Assembly (NCBI GenBank): GCA_007118795.1
Contig: SKQX01000005.1
Coordinates: 1 to 6,921, forward strand
Reading direction: 5' to 3'
DNA: 6,921 bases
DNA from: Thermoflexales bacterium
GTDB taxonomy: Bacteria > Chloroflexota > Anaerolineae > B4-G1
A program made the position numbers and the translations under genes. Below are positions 1 through 6,736 of the stretch, in pieces. Numbering within the stretch: position 1 is the first letter of the stretch; every line of letters begins with the position of its first letter. The notes under the pieces were generated by a model, which was not told the DNA's origin, did not search any database, and worked only from the letters and a program-made list of their open reading frames with translations.

Positions 1-2275
1 ACTCCTGGAGGAGAAGCGCCCGAACTACCTGGCCGCCGTCGTCGTTGGGGACGATGACGCCGGTCTGGCCTATGTCGACATCACCACCGGCGAGTTTGTC
101 ACCACTGAGGTGAATCGCGGTGAGGTCAGGCAGGAGGTGGCCCGTCTGCAGCCCAGAGAGTGCCTGGTTCCTGAGGAGGGACGATGGGCCGAGGACGGTG
201 GTTCGAGGGGGGAGGCGAAGCAGACCAGGGCAGAGGCGGCAGAGCACATAGGGCCAGGCACCCACATCACCCCGCTCCAAGCGTATCGGTTCGAGCTGGG
301 AGCGGCGCGGCAGGTGCTCCGGGATCACTTCGGAGTCACCACCCTGGATGGTTTTGGCTGTGCCGGCAAGCCCCTGGCCACCCGCGCCGCTGGGGCGATC
401 ATTCACTACCTACGGGAGACCCAACGAGGGGCGTTGAGGCAGATTTCGGGACTCAGCACGTACTCGACGTCCCGCTTTATGCGCCTGGATGCGACGACGC
501 GTCGCAACCTGGAGATCACCGAGACCATCCGAGACCACGATGAACGTGGCTCACTGCTGGGCGTGCTCGACGAGACGCTGACCGCCATGGGAGGGCGACT
601 GCTCCGAGGCCGATTGGCCCAACCGCTGCTGGATCGAGATCGATTGGGCGAACGGTTCGACGAGGTGGAGGCTTTCTACGGCGACACGATCCTCCGCGGA
701 AAGACACGAGAATCCCTTAAATCGATGCCCGATCTGGAAAGGCTGGCCAATCGTGTCCTGGGAGGCGTAGCTTCCCCCCGGGATCTGGTCGGCATCCGCA
801 GGGCCCTGGAGGCCGTGCCGGATCTCAAGGAGATTGTGTCGCCATCTTCAGTCTGCAACGCCCGGTTTGGACCGGGGTTGGATCCGTGCGTCGAGGTGAG
901 GTCTCTGATCGCGTCCGCCATCGCGGATGATCCTCCTGGCAAGGTGAGCCGGGAGGGGGTTATCCGCCGCGGTTACTCTCAGGAGCTGGATGATCTGTTG
1001 GGTTCGGTGCGGGAGGCGCGGGAATGGCTGGCGACTCTGGAGAAGCGGGAGCAACAGCGGACGGGGATCAAGAGCCTGAAAGTGGGCCACAACAAAGTCT
1101 ACGGCTATTACATCGAGGTGACCAAACCGAACATCGATGCGGTGCCAGAGGCGTACACGCGCAAGCAGACGCTAACCAACTCGGAACGTTATATCATCCC
1201 AGAACTGAAGGAGGTCGAGACGCGCATCCTGAGCGCCCAGGAGCGACAATCCGAAGTTGAAGCCCGATTGTTTCAGGAGATCTGCCAACAGGTGGGGGCC
1301 AAGGTGGACGCCCTGCTGCGGACGGCACGGACACTGGCGCGATTAGACGTCGCCTCGGCCCTGAGCGAGGTGGCCGTGAACAACCGGTACGTGCGACCGG
1401 TGCTCACGGATGAAGACCTATTGGAGATCGACGCCGGTCGCCACCCGGTGGTGGAGAAGACGCAACAGGACGAACCGTTCACACCAAACGATCTGCGTCT
1501 GAACGACGAGGAGCGGATCCTGATCATCACCGGACCCAATATGGCCGGGAAATCGGTCTACCTGCGCCAAGCCGCGCTGATCGTCCTGATGGCGCAGATC
1601 GGGAGCTTCGTCCCAGCGACGGAGGCGAAGATCGGGATCGTGGATCGGATCTTCACCCGGATTGGTGCGCAGGACGAAGTAGCCTTCGGCCAGTCCACGT
1701 TTATGGTCGAGATGATTGAGACAGCTAACATCCTCAACCACGCGACCCCGCGTAGCCTGCTCATTCTGGACGAGGTTGGGCGAGGCACGAGCACGTACGA
1801 CGGCCTCTCCATCGCCTGGGCGGTGGTGGAGTACCTGCATCATCATCCCGAGCGACGGGCCAGGACGCTGTTCGCGACCCATTATCACGAGCTGACAGAG
1901 ATGGGCGACCGTTTGCCCTCGGTGAAGAACTACAACCTGGCGGTGGTCGAGGAGGGCAAACGCGTGGTGTTCCTGCACAAAGTTGAGCCCGGCGGTGCCG
2001 ATCGCTCGTACGGCATTCACGTGGCGCAACTGGCCGGGGTGCCCAGACCGGTCATCCAGCGGGCCGAGGAACTGCTGGCCCAACTGGAGAGCGGGGCGTT
2101 CCGTCCCGGCACAGACCGGCCGGAGCCTTATCAGCCGGTCCTCTTCGCTAATGAGCATCCCGTCGTGGAAGAGATCCGAGGGCTGGACGTGTCGACGATG
2201 ACCCCGCTGGAGGCGTTGAATCTCCTGTATGAACTGCACAGACAGGCCCGAAACAACATCGGCGAAGCAGACTGA
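1..2275 (+). CDS. mutS: DNA mismatch repair protein MutS, 5'-truncated by the window edge
   Basis: MutS recognises base mismatches and small loops in newly replicated DNA and, through its ATPase, recruits MutL. The reading frame is open from base 2 to a TGA at 2273-2275, giving 757 visible residues. By comparison with E. coli MutS, roughly the first 115 residues (the mismatch-reading domain with the Phe-x-Glu motif) and the start codon lie upstream of the window. In order one sees the connector domain (TTGEF near visible residue 30), the core/lever region (DATTRRNLEI near 163), the clamp segment with GHNKVYGYYIEV (about 362-373), and the ABC-type ATPase. In the ATPase are Walker A GPNMAGKS at 511-518, GAQDEVAFGQSTFMVEM from 555, Walker B LLILDE at 586-591, GRGTSTYDG at 593-601 and ATHYHEL near 625. 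Near the C-terminus QPVLF (711-715) looks like a beta-clamp-binding motif, and the tail ends in the usual TPLEALNLLYEL segment. The visible part looks intact, with no frameshift. Its stop lies 5 nt from the stop of the convergent yhhN-like gene. Confidence 0.97.
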   Translation, partial: LLEEKRPNYLAAVVVGDDDAGLAYVDITTGEFVTTEVNRGEVRQEVARLQPRECLVPEEGRWAEDGGSRGEAKQTRAEAAEHIGPGTHITPLQAYRFELGAARQVLRDHFGVTTLDGFGCAGKPLATRAAGAIIHYLRETQRGALRQISGLSTYSTSRFMRLDATTRRNLEITETIRDHDERGSLLGVLDETLTAMGGRLLRGRLAQPLLDRDRLGERFDEVEAFYGDTILRGKTRESLKSMPDLERLANRVLGGVASPRDLVGIRRALEAVPDLKEIVSPSSVCNARFGPGLDPCVEVRSLIASAIADDPPGKVSREGVIRRGYSQELDDLLGSVREAREWLATLEKREQQRTGIKSLKVGHNKVYGYYIEVTKPNIDAVPEAYTRKQTLTNSERYIIPELKEVETRILSAQERQSEVEARLFQEICQQVGAKVDALLRTARTLARLDVASALSEVAVNNRYVRPVLTDEDLLEIDAGRHPVVEKTQQDEPFTPNDLRLNDEERILIITGPNMAGKSVYLRQAALIVLMAQIGSFVPATEAKIGIVDRIFTRIGAQDEVAFGQSTFMVEMIETANILNHATPRSLLILDEVGRGTSTYDGLSIAWAVVEYLHHHPERRARTLFATHYHELTEMGDRLPSVKNYNLAVVEEGKRVVFLHKVEPGGADRSYGIHVAQLAGVPRPVIQRAEELLAQLESGAFRPGTDRPEPYQPVLFANEHPVVEEIRGLDVSTMTPLEALNLLYELHRQARNNIGEAD
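2132..2146 (+). other. Putative beta-clamp-binding motif (QPVLF) in MutS
   Basis: Within mutS these five codons read Gln-Pro-Val-Leu-Phe, matching the family-known QxxLF pattern by which MutS docks on the replication sliding clamp. It sits in the poorly conserved linker between the ATPase domain and the C-terminal TPLEALNLLYEL segment, where the motif is expected. Clamp binding itself is inference. Confidence 0.6.
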
Positions 2276-2280
2276 TCAGT
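2271..2280. repeat. 10-bp perfect palindrome at the convergent stop codons
   Basis: actgatcagt is self-complementary, covers the mutS TGA and ends one base before the stop of the yhhN-like gene. It has no loop and no U-run, so it is not an intrinsic terminator. Confidence 0.5.
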
Positions 2281-2955
2281 TCACCCGACAGGGAGCAGGA
2301 TGGAGGCGGCCAGACCCATCTGCCCCACATGATAGGTTATGTGGACCCACAGTCTGGCCTGAGCGACGGGTTTGACGAATCGATCCCGGGCCAGCAGGAC
2401 GTCTGAGATGAAGAACAAGCTCCCTCCCAGCACGGCGAGAGCGGATCGGGCCGCCCCCCAGCTTGGACGGAAGAGCGTAGCCCAGGCTGAGAACAGCATC
2501 AGACTGATGACCAAAGCGTAGGTTCCCACGGGCAAGAGCATCGTCGCCGCATCTCCCTGACGCAACCCCCCGACGATGCCGCGGAGGGCCAATGCTCCCG
2601 CGCCCGCGATGGGTATGAGGAGAAGAAACGACGGCCACGGTGGCGGGGTAGGGTTGAACCCCACCGTGTAGCAGATGTGCGCAAGCAGGAAAGCAACCAG
2701 CCCGGCCAAGAAGAGGCGTTCGCGGCGTAGCATCAGGAGGACGTCTCCGACCAGCGAGAGGGCCACGCCGAAAAGAAACCACGGTGCCTGCCACGTATCG
2801 TGGGGTCCCCGCATCCAGAAGAGAAGACAGCCCAGAAGCGCGATCATCGTGGCCGGTTTGCCCACGTATTCGAGGCGTCTCCGATCGTGCGCCACGGCGA
2901 ACCAGTCTCCCACGGCGAAGACAAGAGGGGCTATGAGCAGGGCGTAACGCATCAT
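2281..2955 (-). CDS. YhhN/TMEM86 family membrane protein, probable lysoplasmalogenase
   Basis: This is a 224-residue integral membrane protein of the YhhN/TMEM86 family (Pfam YhhN). Characterised members hydrolyse the vinyl-ether bond of lysoplasmalogens to a fatty aldehyde and a glycerophospho-head group. Nearly the whole protein is hydrophobic, consistent with about eight membrane helices. Family landmarks are visible: KPATMIALL (33-41), SLVGDVLLML (67-76) and SLFFISDVLLARDRF (179-193) with its conserved SD-x-LLA, then YHVGQMGLAASI (208-219). The conserved aspartates D71 and D185 are present. I place the start at the first ATG of an ATGATG pair (2955) because AGGAAGGG stands 5 nt upstream. 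The frame could be extended 20 residues to 3015, but that would overlap the permease gene and lacks a comparable ribosome site. The gene begins 16 nt after the DppC-type stop, so it is probably the last gene of the ABC operon. Substrate is inferred from the family only. Confidence 0.87.
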   Translation of the reverse strand: MMRYALLIAPLVFAVGDWFAVAHDRRRLEYVGKPATMIALLGCLLFWMRGPHDTWQAPWFLFGVALSLVGDVLLMLRRERLFLAGLVAFLLAHICYTVGFNPTPPPWPSFLLLIPIAGAGALALRGIVGGLRQGDAATMLLPVGTYALVISLMLFSAWATLFRPSWGAARSALAVLGGSLFFISDVLLARDRFVKPVAQARLWVHITYHVGQMGLAASILLPVG

Positions 2956-2971
2956 CGCGTCCCTTCCTCGG

Positions 2972-3808
2972 TCACTCAGATCCAGTGCGGGGATCCAGGG
3001 CGTCCCGGAGGGCATCGCCCACCAGGTTCAGCGAGAGGACGGCGAGCATCATGACGGCGCTGGGCGTCAGACTGACCCACGGTGCTAGCCTGAGGAACTC
3101 ACGCCCTTCATCGATCATCGTGCCCCACTCCGGCGTGGGAGGCTGGGCCCCGAGCCCGAGGAAACTGAGAGACGTCGCTCTCAGGATGGCCCACGCAACG
3201 TCCATCGTGGCTAGCACGAGGACCGAGGCGGCGATGTTGGGGAAGACATGACGCAGCACGATACGGGGGTGGCGACAGCCGATGGCGTGGGCCGCCTCGA
3301 TGTAAAGCTCCCGTTTCACAGTGAGGACACTCCCTCGGACGAGCCGCACATAGGTGGGGATGCCCGCCAAGCCGACGGCCAGAGTGACGTTGGCCAGACC
3401 GGGCCGGAGAATGGCGACGATACCCAGTGCCAGTATGAGGCTGGGAAAGGAAAGCACGAGATCCGTGGCGCGCATCACAACGTGGTCGAGCCAGCCCCCA
3501 TAGTAACCGCTCATCAGGCCGACAACAAGGCCGGGAAGGGCCGCCAGCAGGGCGGCCAGGACCCCCACGGAGAGGGAGGTCCGAGCGCCAAACAACACTC
3601 GGCTGAAGACGTCGCGTCCGAACAGGTCGGTTCCGAAGGGATGGGCGAGGGACGGGGGGAGGAACTGGCTCTGGTAATCCATAGCGAGGGGGTCATAAGG
3701 GGCCAGCCAAGGAGCCAGCAACGTCCCGACCACGAGGGAGATGAGCACCACCGCACCAACGAGGCCGGCTATGGAGAAACGGCCGCCGATCATAGTCCGG
3801 AGTCTCAT
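2972..3808 (-). CDS. ABC importer permease, DppC/OppC type
   Basis: This is the second inner-membrane permease of a peptide/nickel/opine-type ABC importer, 278 residues, the usual length. An N-terminal helix (about 12-34) is followed by the conserved HPFGTDLFGRDVFSRVLFGARTSL block (56-79), typical of the DppC/OppC N-terminal region, and then about five further helices. The EAA loop that docks on the ATPase is clear at 171-191 (EAAHAIGCRHPRIVLRHVFPN). A second conserved block, SFLGLGAQPPTPEWGTMIDEGR, lies at 215-236. The ATG overlaps the stop of the upstream permease gene as ATGA (+ strand tcat, 3805-3808), which implies translational coupling. Substrate cannot be read from the permease; dipeptides, oligopeptides, nickel or sugars are all possible in this superfamily, so I give no gene symbol. 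Confidence 0.94.
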   Translation of the reverse strand: MRLRTMIGGRFSIAGLVGAVVLISLVVGTLLAPWLAPYDPLAMDYQSQFLPPSLAHPFGTDLFGRDVFSRVLFGARTSLSVGVLAALLAALPGLVVGLMSGYYGGWLDHVVMRATDLVLSFPSLILALGIVAILRPGLANVTLAVGLAGIPTYVRLVRGSVLTVKRELYIEAAHAIGCRHPRIVLRHVFPNIAASVLVLATMDVAWAILRATSLSFLGLGAQPPTPEWGTMIDEGREFLRLAPWVSLTPSAVMMLAVLSLNLVGDALRDALDPRTGSE

Positions 3809-4728
3809 CCTTGACGAATGCGAGGGTCGAGCAAGCCGTAGCTGACGTCGACGAGGAAGTTGACGGCGATGTAGATAGCCGCACCCAAGATGACAACGCC
3901 CTGGATCAGCGGGTAGTCGTTCCAGAAGATCGCGTCAACGACCAATCGTCCCAATCCCCTTCGCGAGAAGAGCGATTCGGTCACCACGGTGCCACCGAGG
4001 AGGGAGCCGAACTGCAGTCCGATGACCGTGATCACCGGTATGAGCGCGTTGCGTAGCGCATGGCGCCAGAGGATGACGCGCTCCGTGACCCCCTTGCCCC
4101 GGGCGGCGGTGATGTACCCCTGGGGTAGCACCTCTAGCATCTGCGTTCGCACCAGACGGGCGATGGTCGCCGACGACGCCAGGCTCAAACAGAGGGCGGG
4201 CATGACCAGATGGCGCCAACTACCCTGCCCGGTGGCCGGGAGCCAGCCTAATAGCAGACTGAAGAGGAGCATGAGCAGGAGGCCGGACATCAGGATGGGG
4301 ATGGAGAAGCCGAGGACGGAGAGAGCGATGCAGAGCTGATCGATCCAGCTGCCCCGGTGAGTGGCAGCCACGATGCCCGCAGGAATACCTGCGAGCAGCG
4401 CCAAGAATGTAGCGCTGGTAGCCAAGGCCAGGGTGTGCGGGAGTTGCTCGGCGATGGCATCGGCTACGGGGCGGCGGCTGACCAAGGAGACGCCCAAGTT
4501 GCCCTGTACCAGCCCCTGCAGGAAGCGGACGTATTGGACGACCAGCGGCTCGTCGAGGCCGAGCTGCTGCCGGACAGCGGCGATATCCTGGGCCGAGCCA
4601 CCAGCCTGGGATACGAGGACGGTGGCAGGATCACCGGGCAGTAGACGGATGGCGAAAAAGGTGAGGGTGACGACAGCCCAGAGCACAAGGACCGTCGATA
4701 GAAGACGTCTTAAGGTGAAGCTAAGCAT
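3805..4728 (-). CDS. ABC importer permease, DppB/OppB type
   Basis: This is the first inner-membrane permease of the importer, 307 residues, normal for the family. The N-terminus (LSFTLRRLLSTVLVLWAVVTLTFFAIRLLPGDPA, residues 2-35) is the classic DppB opening: a membrane helix followed by the R-LLPGDPA motif. GNLGVSL at 77-82 and several further helices follow. The EAA loop is at 205-232 (YITAARGKGV...LRNALIPV), and the C-terminus ends in the typical GLLDPRIR. The start is fixed: an in-frame TGA lies two codons upstream of the ATG. The Shine-Dalgarno is weak, with only GAG-type purines close to the ATG. A 112-nt spacer containing inverted repeats separates it from the upstream binding-protein gene, a usual place for lowering permease expression relative to the binding protein. 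It is coupled to the next permease by a 4-nt overlap. Confidence 0.94.
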   Translation of the reverse strand: MLSFTLRRLLSTVLVLWAVVTLTFFAIRLLPGDPATVLVSQAGGSAQDIAAVRQQLGLDEPLVVQYVRFLQGLVQGNLGVSLVSRRPVADAIAEQLPHTLALATSATFLALLAGIPAGIVAATHRGSWIDQLCIALSVLGFSIPILMSGLLLMLLFSLLLGWLPATGQGSWRHLVMPALCLSLASSATIARLVRTQMLEVLPQGYITAARGKGVTERVILWRHALRNALIPVITVIGLQFGSLLGGTVVTESLFSRRGLGRLVVDAIFWNDYPLIQGVVILGAAIYIAVNFLVDVSYGLLDPRIRQG

Positions 4729-4757
4729 CTCTCAACTCTAGCGTGACACAAGGAAAC

Positions 4758-4818
4758 GCCGGGCACGCCCTACGCACCTTTCAATGCTCGCCCGGCAACT
4801 CTGTCCGATCCACCGGAC
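4758..4818 (-). promoter_or_regulatory. Inverted repeats between binding-protein and permease genes
   Basis: In the 112-nt spacer two inverted repeats are visible. The first has arms gccgggc (4758-4764) and gcccggc (4790-4796), a 7-bp stem with a 25-nt loop. The second has arms gtccg (4803-4807) and cggac (4814-4818), a 5-bp stem with a 6-nt loop. Neither is followed by a U-run on the minus strand, so this is not a clear intrinsic terminator. Such stems after a binding-protein gene commonly protect the upstream message or attenuate read-through, and that role is inferred here. Confidence 0.4.
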
Positions 4819-4840
4819 GATCAGAGGGGCAACCGGGCTG

Positions 4841-6418
4841 CTACTCCTGTGCCAGCGACACCTCGTAGAGCCAGGGAAACCAGCCCTGTCGATCGTAACG
4901 GAGATCCCGCACGTGGGCACCGGCGACGTTGAGATTCACATAGTCCCGGATGGGGAGGATCACCGCCTGCTCCATAAGGTGGTGCTGAATCTCACCATAG
5001 ATCGCCCGGCGTTCCTCCGGGTCCATGGCCCTCCTGCCCTCATCGAGCCAGTCATCCAACTGCGGATCAGCGAACTTGGACCAGTTGAATCCCCCGTCTA
5101 TGTTGTCCGATCGGAAGGTGGTACGGATGATGTCCGGATCACTGCTGGAGAAGACGAAGGGAGCAAGGTGATACTTCCCGTCGGCGACATCGCTCACCGC
5201 ATTGGAGAAGGTCATCTCGCGGGACTCCATATCCACGCCGACCCGGCGAAGCTGATCCTGGAGCATCTGTCCCACCTCGGGGATGTACCCCCAACCCATC
5301 AGAATCGTCTCCAACCTCAGGGGCACGCCATCCTGCTGGCGGATGCCGTCGCCGTTAGAATCGATCCACCCCGCTTCCTCCAAGAGGGCGGCGGCTCGCT
5401 GCGGGTCGTAGTCGTACATCCCCTCCACACCGGGATCGTACCCAAAGGTGGGGCGCGTCAAGGGGCCGTAGGCCGGCAGCGAGTACTCCTTGAACACGGT
5501 ACGCACGATCGCCTGTCGGTCCACAGCGTGAATGAGCGCCTTCCGGACACGGAGGTCGTCCAAGGGAGGACGCTGCGTGTTCACGAAGAACTGGAGTGGC
5601 TGCCCGGGAATCGACACCGGTATCAAGGTGTAGTCCGGGCTCTGGTCAAGCCGAACAGCATCCTGGGGTGAGACCTCGCCCATTACGTCGGCCTCTCCGG
5701 ACTGCAATGCCAGGACGCGCGTGGCTACGTCCGGGTAGAATCGGAAGGTCACTCGTTCCAACTGCGGGGGCCCCTGGCGATCGAAGAAATCCGGCGCCCA
5801 GTCGTAGTCCGGATTGCGCACCAGCGTGAGGTGATCCCTGGGCACATACTCCTCGAACATGAAGGGGCCGGTCCCGACCTGATGGAACTGGTACTCTGCA
5901 CCCCACTGCGAGACTGCCTCTGGAGAGACCATGGCCAGGTAGACGGTGCTCAGCGACGTGAGAAAGGGGGCGTACGGCTCTGCGAAATGGACACGCACGG
6001 TGTGGTCATCGATGATCTCCGTGCGATCGTAGGGCCCGAGCATCCCACGGGCCTTGAGGGACCGCGTCGCCGGGTCCGCGATGCGCTCGAGGCTGAACTC
6101 TACCGCGGCAGCGTTGAAAGGGGTGCCGTCGTGGAAGATCACGTCATCCCGCAGGCGGAACGTGAACGTCAACCCATCCTCCGAGATCTCCCATTCCTCC
6201 GCCAATCCGGCGACGAACTCCCCTTCAGGCGTCAACCAGACCAGCGGATCGTAGACACCGGTCAAGGGTATGCCCAACTCCGAGGACGCGTCGACGTGGG
6301 GATCAATTCCCGAAGGGGTTAAGGTGAGACCGTAGACAAGACTACTCTCTGAGGGCTGGCCCCCGCAGCTCACAAGCAGCATCGAGAGTAGTGTGAACAC
6401 GATAAGGAAGCGATTCAC
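4841..6418 (-). CDS. ABC importer substrate-binding lipoprotein, SBP_bac_5 family
   Basis: This 525-residue extracytoplasmic binding protein captures solute and delivers it to the DppBC-type permeases. It belongs to the large cluster (DppA/OppA/NikA-like, SBP_bac_5). The N-terminus is a short lipoprotein signal: MNR, a hydrophobic stretch, and the lipobox LVSC with C18 as the lipidated residue. Family blocks follow: PLTGVYDPLVW (51-61), LAEEWEISEDGLTFTFRLRDDVIFHDGTPFNAAAVEFSLER (72-112), VGTGPFMFEEY (181-191) and DLRVRKALIHAVDRQAIV (288-305). GWIDSNGDGIRQQDG (350-364) is a Gly/Asp-rich loop common in this family. The start codon is GTG (+ strand cac, 6416-6418), chosen because AAGGA lies 6-7 nt upstream and an in-frame TGA lies two codons upstream. 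An ATG 7 nt upstream is out of frame. Substrate is not deducible; peptides, nickel, opines and sugars are known in the family. It is the first gene of the operon. Confidence 0.93.
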   Translation of the reverse strand: MNRFLIVFTLLSMLLVSCGGQPSESSLVYGLTLTPSGIDPHVDASSELGIPLTGVYDPLVWLTPEGEFVAGLAEEWEISEDGLTFTFRLRDDVIFHDGTPFNAAAVEFSLERIADPATRSLKARGMLGPYDRTEIIDDHTVRVHFAEPYAPFLTSLSTVYLAMVSPEAVSQWGAEYQFHQVGTGPFMFEEYVPRDHLTLVRNPDYDWAPDFFDRQGPPQLERVTFRFYPDVATRVLALQSGEADVMGEVSPQDAVRLDQSPDYTLIPVSIPGQPLQFFVNTQRPPLDDLRVRKALIHAVDRQAIVRTVFKEYSLPAYGPLTRPTFGYDPGVEGMYDYDPQRAAALLEEAGWIDSNGDGIRQQDGVPLRLETILMGWGYIPEVGQMLQDQLRRVGVDMESREMTFSNAVSDVADGKYHLAPFVFSSSDPDIIRTTFRSDNIDGGFNWSKFADPQLDDWLDEGRRAMDPEERRAIYGEIQHHLMEQAVILPIRDYVNLNVAGAHVRDLRYDRQGWFPWLYEVSLAQE

Positions 6419-6442
6419 GGGTCATCCTTTCTTCTTCTACCC
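6419..6442 (-). promoter_or_regulatory. Ribosome binding site of the lipoprotein gene within a small potential stem
   Basis: On the minus strand AAGGA precedes the GTG start by 6-7 nt. The purine-rich stretch around it is flanked by GGGT (+ 6439-6442) and ACCC (+ 6419-6422, touching the start codon), which could pair and enclose it. Another ACCC just upstream (+ 6455-6458) could pair with the same GGGT instead. The ribosome site is seen directly; the switch-like pairing is only 4 bp and speculative. Confidence 0.45.
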
Positions 6443-6468
6443 AGAGGACAGCAAGGGTCGCAACCTGC

Positions 6469-6698
6469 CGCTCGTCGCCGGGACTCGGGAGCCCCCTGTA
6501 CCGTTCAGAGGCGCTGCTCGGTCTTTTCGAGTACGTCCTGCTCTGCAAACCTGCGCGACGAGCGTTGGGCTATAGCTGCAAGACAGTGGCGACAGGTAAA
6601 GCGCCCCCTCCGTGCTCCGTGCCCAGCGCCAGGTACAAGGCTCTCACAAGAGACAGGCTGGGACTCATGTGATCAGGAGCTCTTTCTGCCACGTCTTG
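6469..6698 (-). promoter_or_regulatory. Candidate structured 5' leader RNA of the ABC operon
   Basis: The leader of the minus-strand operon shows two consecutive closed domains. Domain 1 has outer arms at + 6688-6698 and 6579-6590, pairing 11 bp with a single bulged base. Nested inside are arms 6676-6680/6614-6618 (5 bp), 6657-6662/6622-6627 (6 bp) and a hairpin 6649-6652/6641-6644 (4 bp, 4-nt loop). Domain 2 has perfect 10-bp arms at 6555-6564/6469-6478. Inside it are 6528-6532/6483-6487 (5 bp) and 6506-6511/6493-6498 (6 bp with one wobble, 7-nt loop). Domain 1 begins about 4 nt after the predicted transcription start. I recognise no known riboswitch consensus. The pairings are directly visible; folding in vivo and regulatory function are inferred, and part of the pairing could be chance in GC-rich DNA. 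Confidence 0.35.
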
Positions 6699-6704
6699 TC
6701 GACA
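6697..6704. promoter_or_regulatory. Palindrome over the leftward transcription start, possible operator
   Basis: tgtcgaca is a perfect 8-bp palindrome, with further matching bases just outside it (tc/ga at 6694-6695 and 6706-6707). It straddles the predicted start of the leftward transcript (about 6701-6703), a position where a repressor would block initiation. It also overlaps the 5' arm of the leader stem. No regulator gene is visible in the window. Confidence 0.25.
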
Positions 6705-6708
6705 CGAG

Positions 6709-6736
6709 ATTATACCACGTGGGCCTAAGTTGACAA
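6709..6736 (-). promoter_or_regulatory. Sigma70-type promoter of the ABC operon, extended -10
   Basis: Reading the minus strand, -35 TTGTCA (+ 6731-6736, 5 of 6 consensus) and -10 TATAAT (+ 6709-6714, 6 of 6) are separated by 16 nt. The -10 is preceded by TGG, giving an extended -10 (TGnTATAAT). The predicted start is near 6701-6703, about 285 nt upstream of the lipoprotein GTG. The -35 overlaps the -35 of the divergent promoter. Confidence 0.75.
6715..6722. promoter_or_regulatory. Palindrome ccacgtgg in the leftward promoter spacer, possible operator
   Basis: This perfect 8-bp palindrome lies between the -35 and -10 of the leftward promoter, where a bound repressor could exclude RNA polymerase. 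Part of it supplies the TG of the extended -10, so the symmetry may be incidental. No cognate regulator is visible. Confidence 0.25.

Noticed and set aside
1418..2239. Minus-strand open frame (273 codons) opposite mutS
   Set aside because: It is a shadow of the highly conserved MutS ATPase region, with a His/Gln/Arg-rich composition typical of antisense translation.
5327..5371. EF-hand-like loop in the lipoprotein (DSNGDGIRQQDG, residues 353-364)
   Set aside because: The hydrophobic residue is misplaced relative to the EF-hand consensus, and a Gly/Asp loop at this point is common in SBP_bac_5 proteins.
4784..5671. Long + strand open frame (295 codons) opposite the lipoprotein gene
   Set aside because: It lies antisense to a clearly conserved SBP_bac_5 protein and its translation resembles no family; long antisense frames are common in GC-rich coding DNA.
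6342..6548. Minus-strand frame running from the leader into the lipoprotein gene, including an ATG at 6425-6423
   Set aside because: It is out of frame with the lipoprotein, which has a clear signal peptide and lipobox from the GTG at 6418; the frame's translation shows no domain-like features.
6579..6600. Cobalamin riboswitch, suggested by GCCACTG on the minus strand
   Set aside because: The remaining conserved parts of that riboswitch, including a proper B12 box (ACCTGCC context), are not present in order; the GCCACTG is better explained as an arm of the 11-bp closing stem.
6570..6668. Possible 32-codon upstream ORF in the operon leader (minus strand)
   Set aside because: No convincing ribosome site precedes its ATG and its codons overlap the proposed RNA stems; too weak to call a gene or leader peptide.
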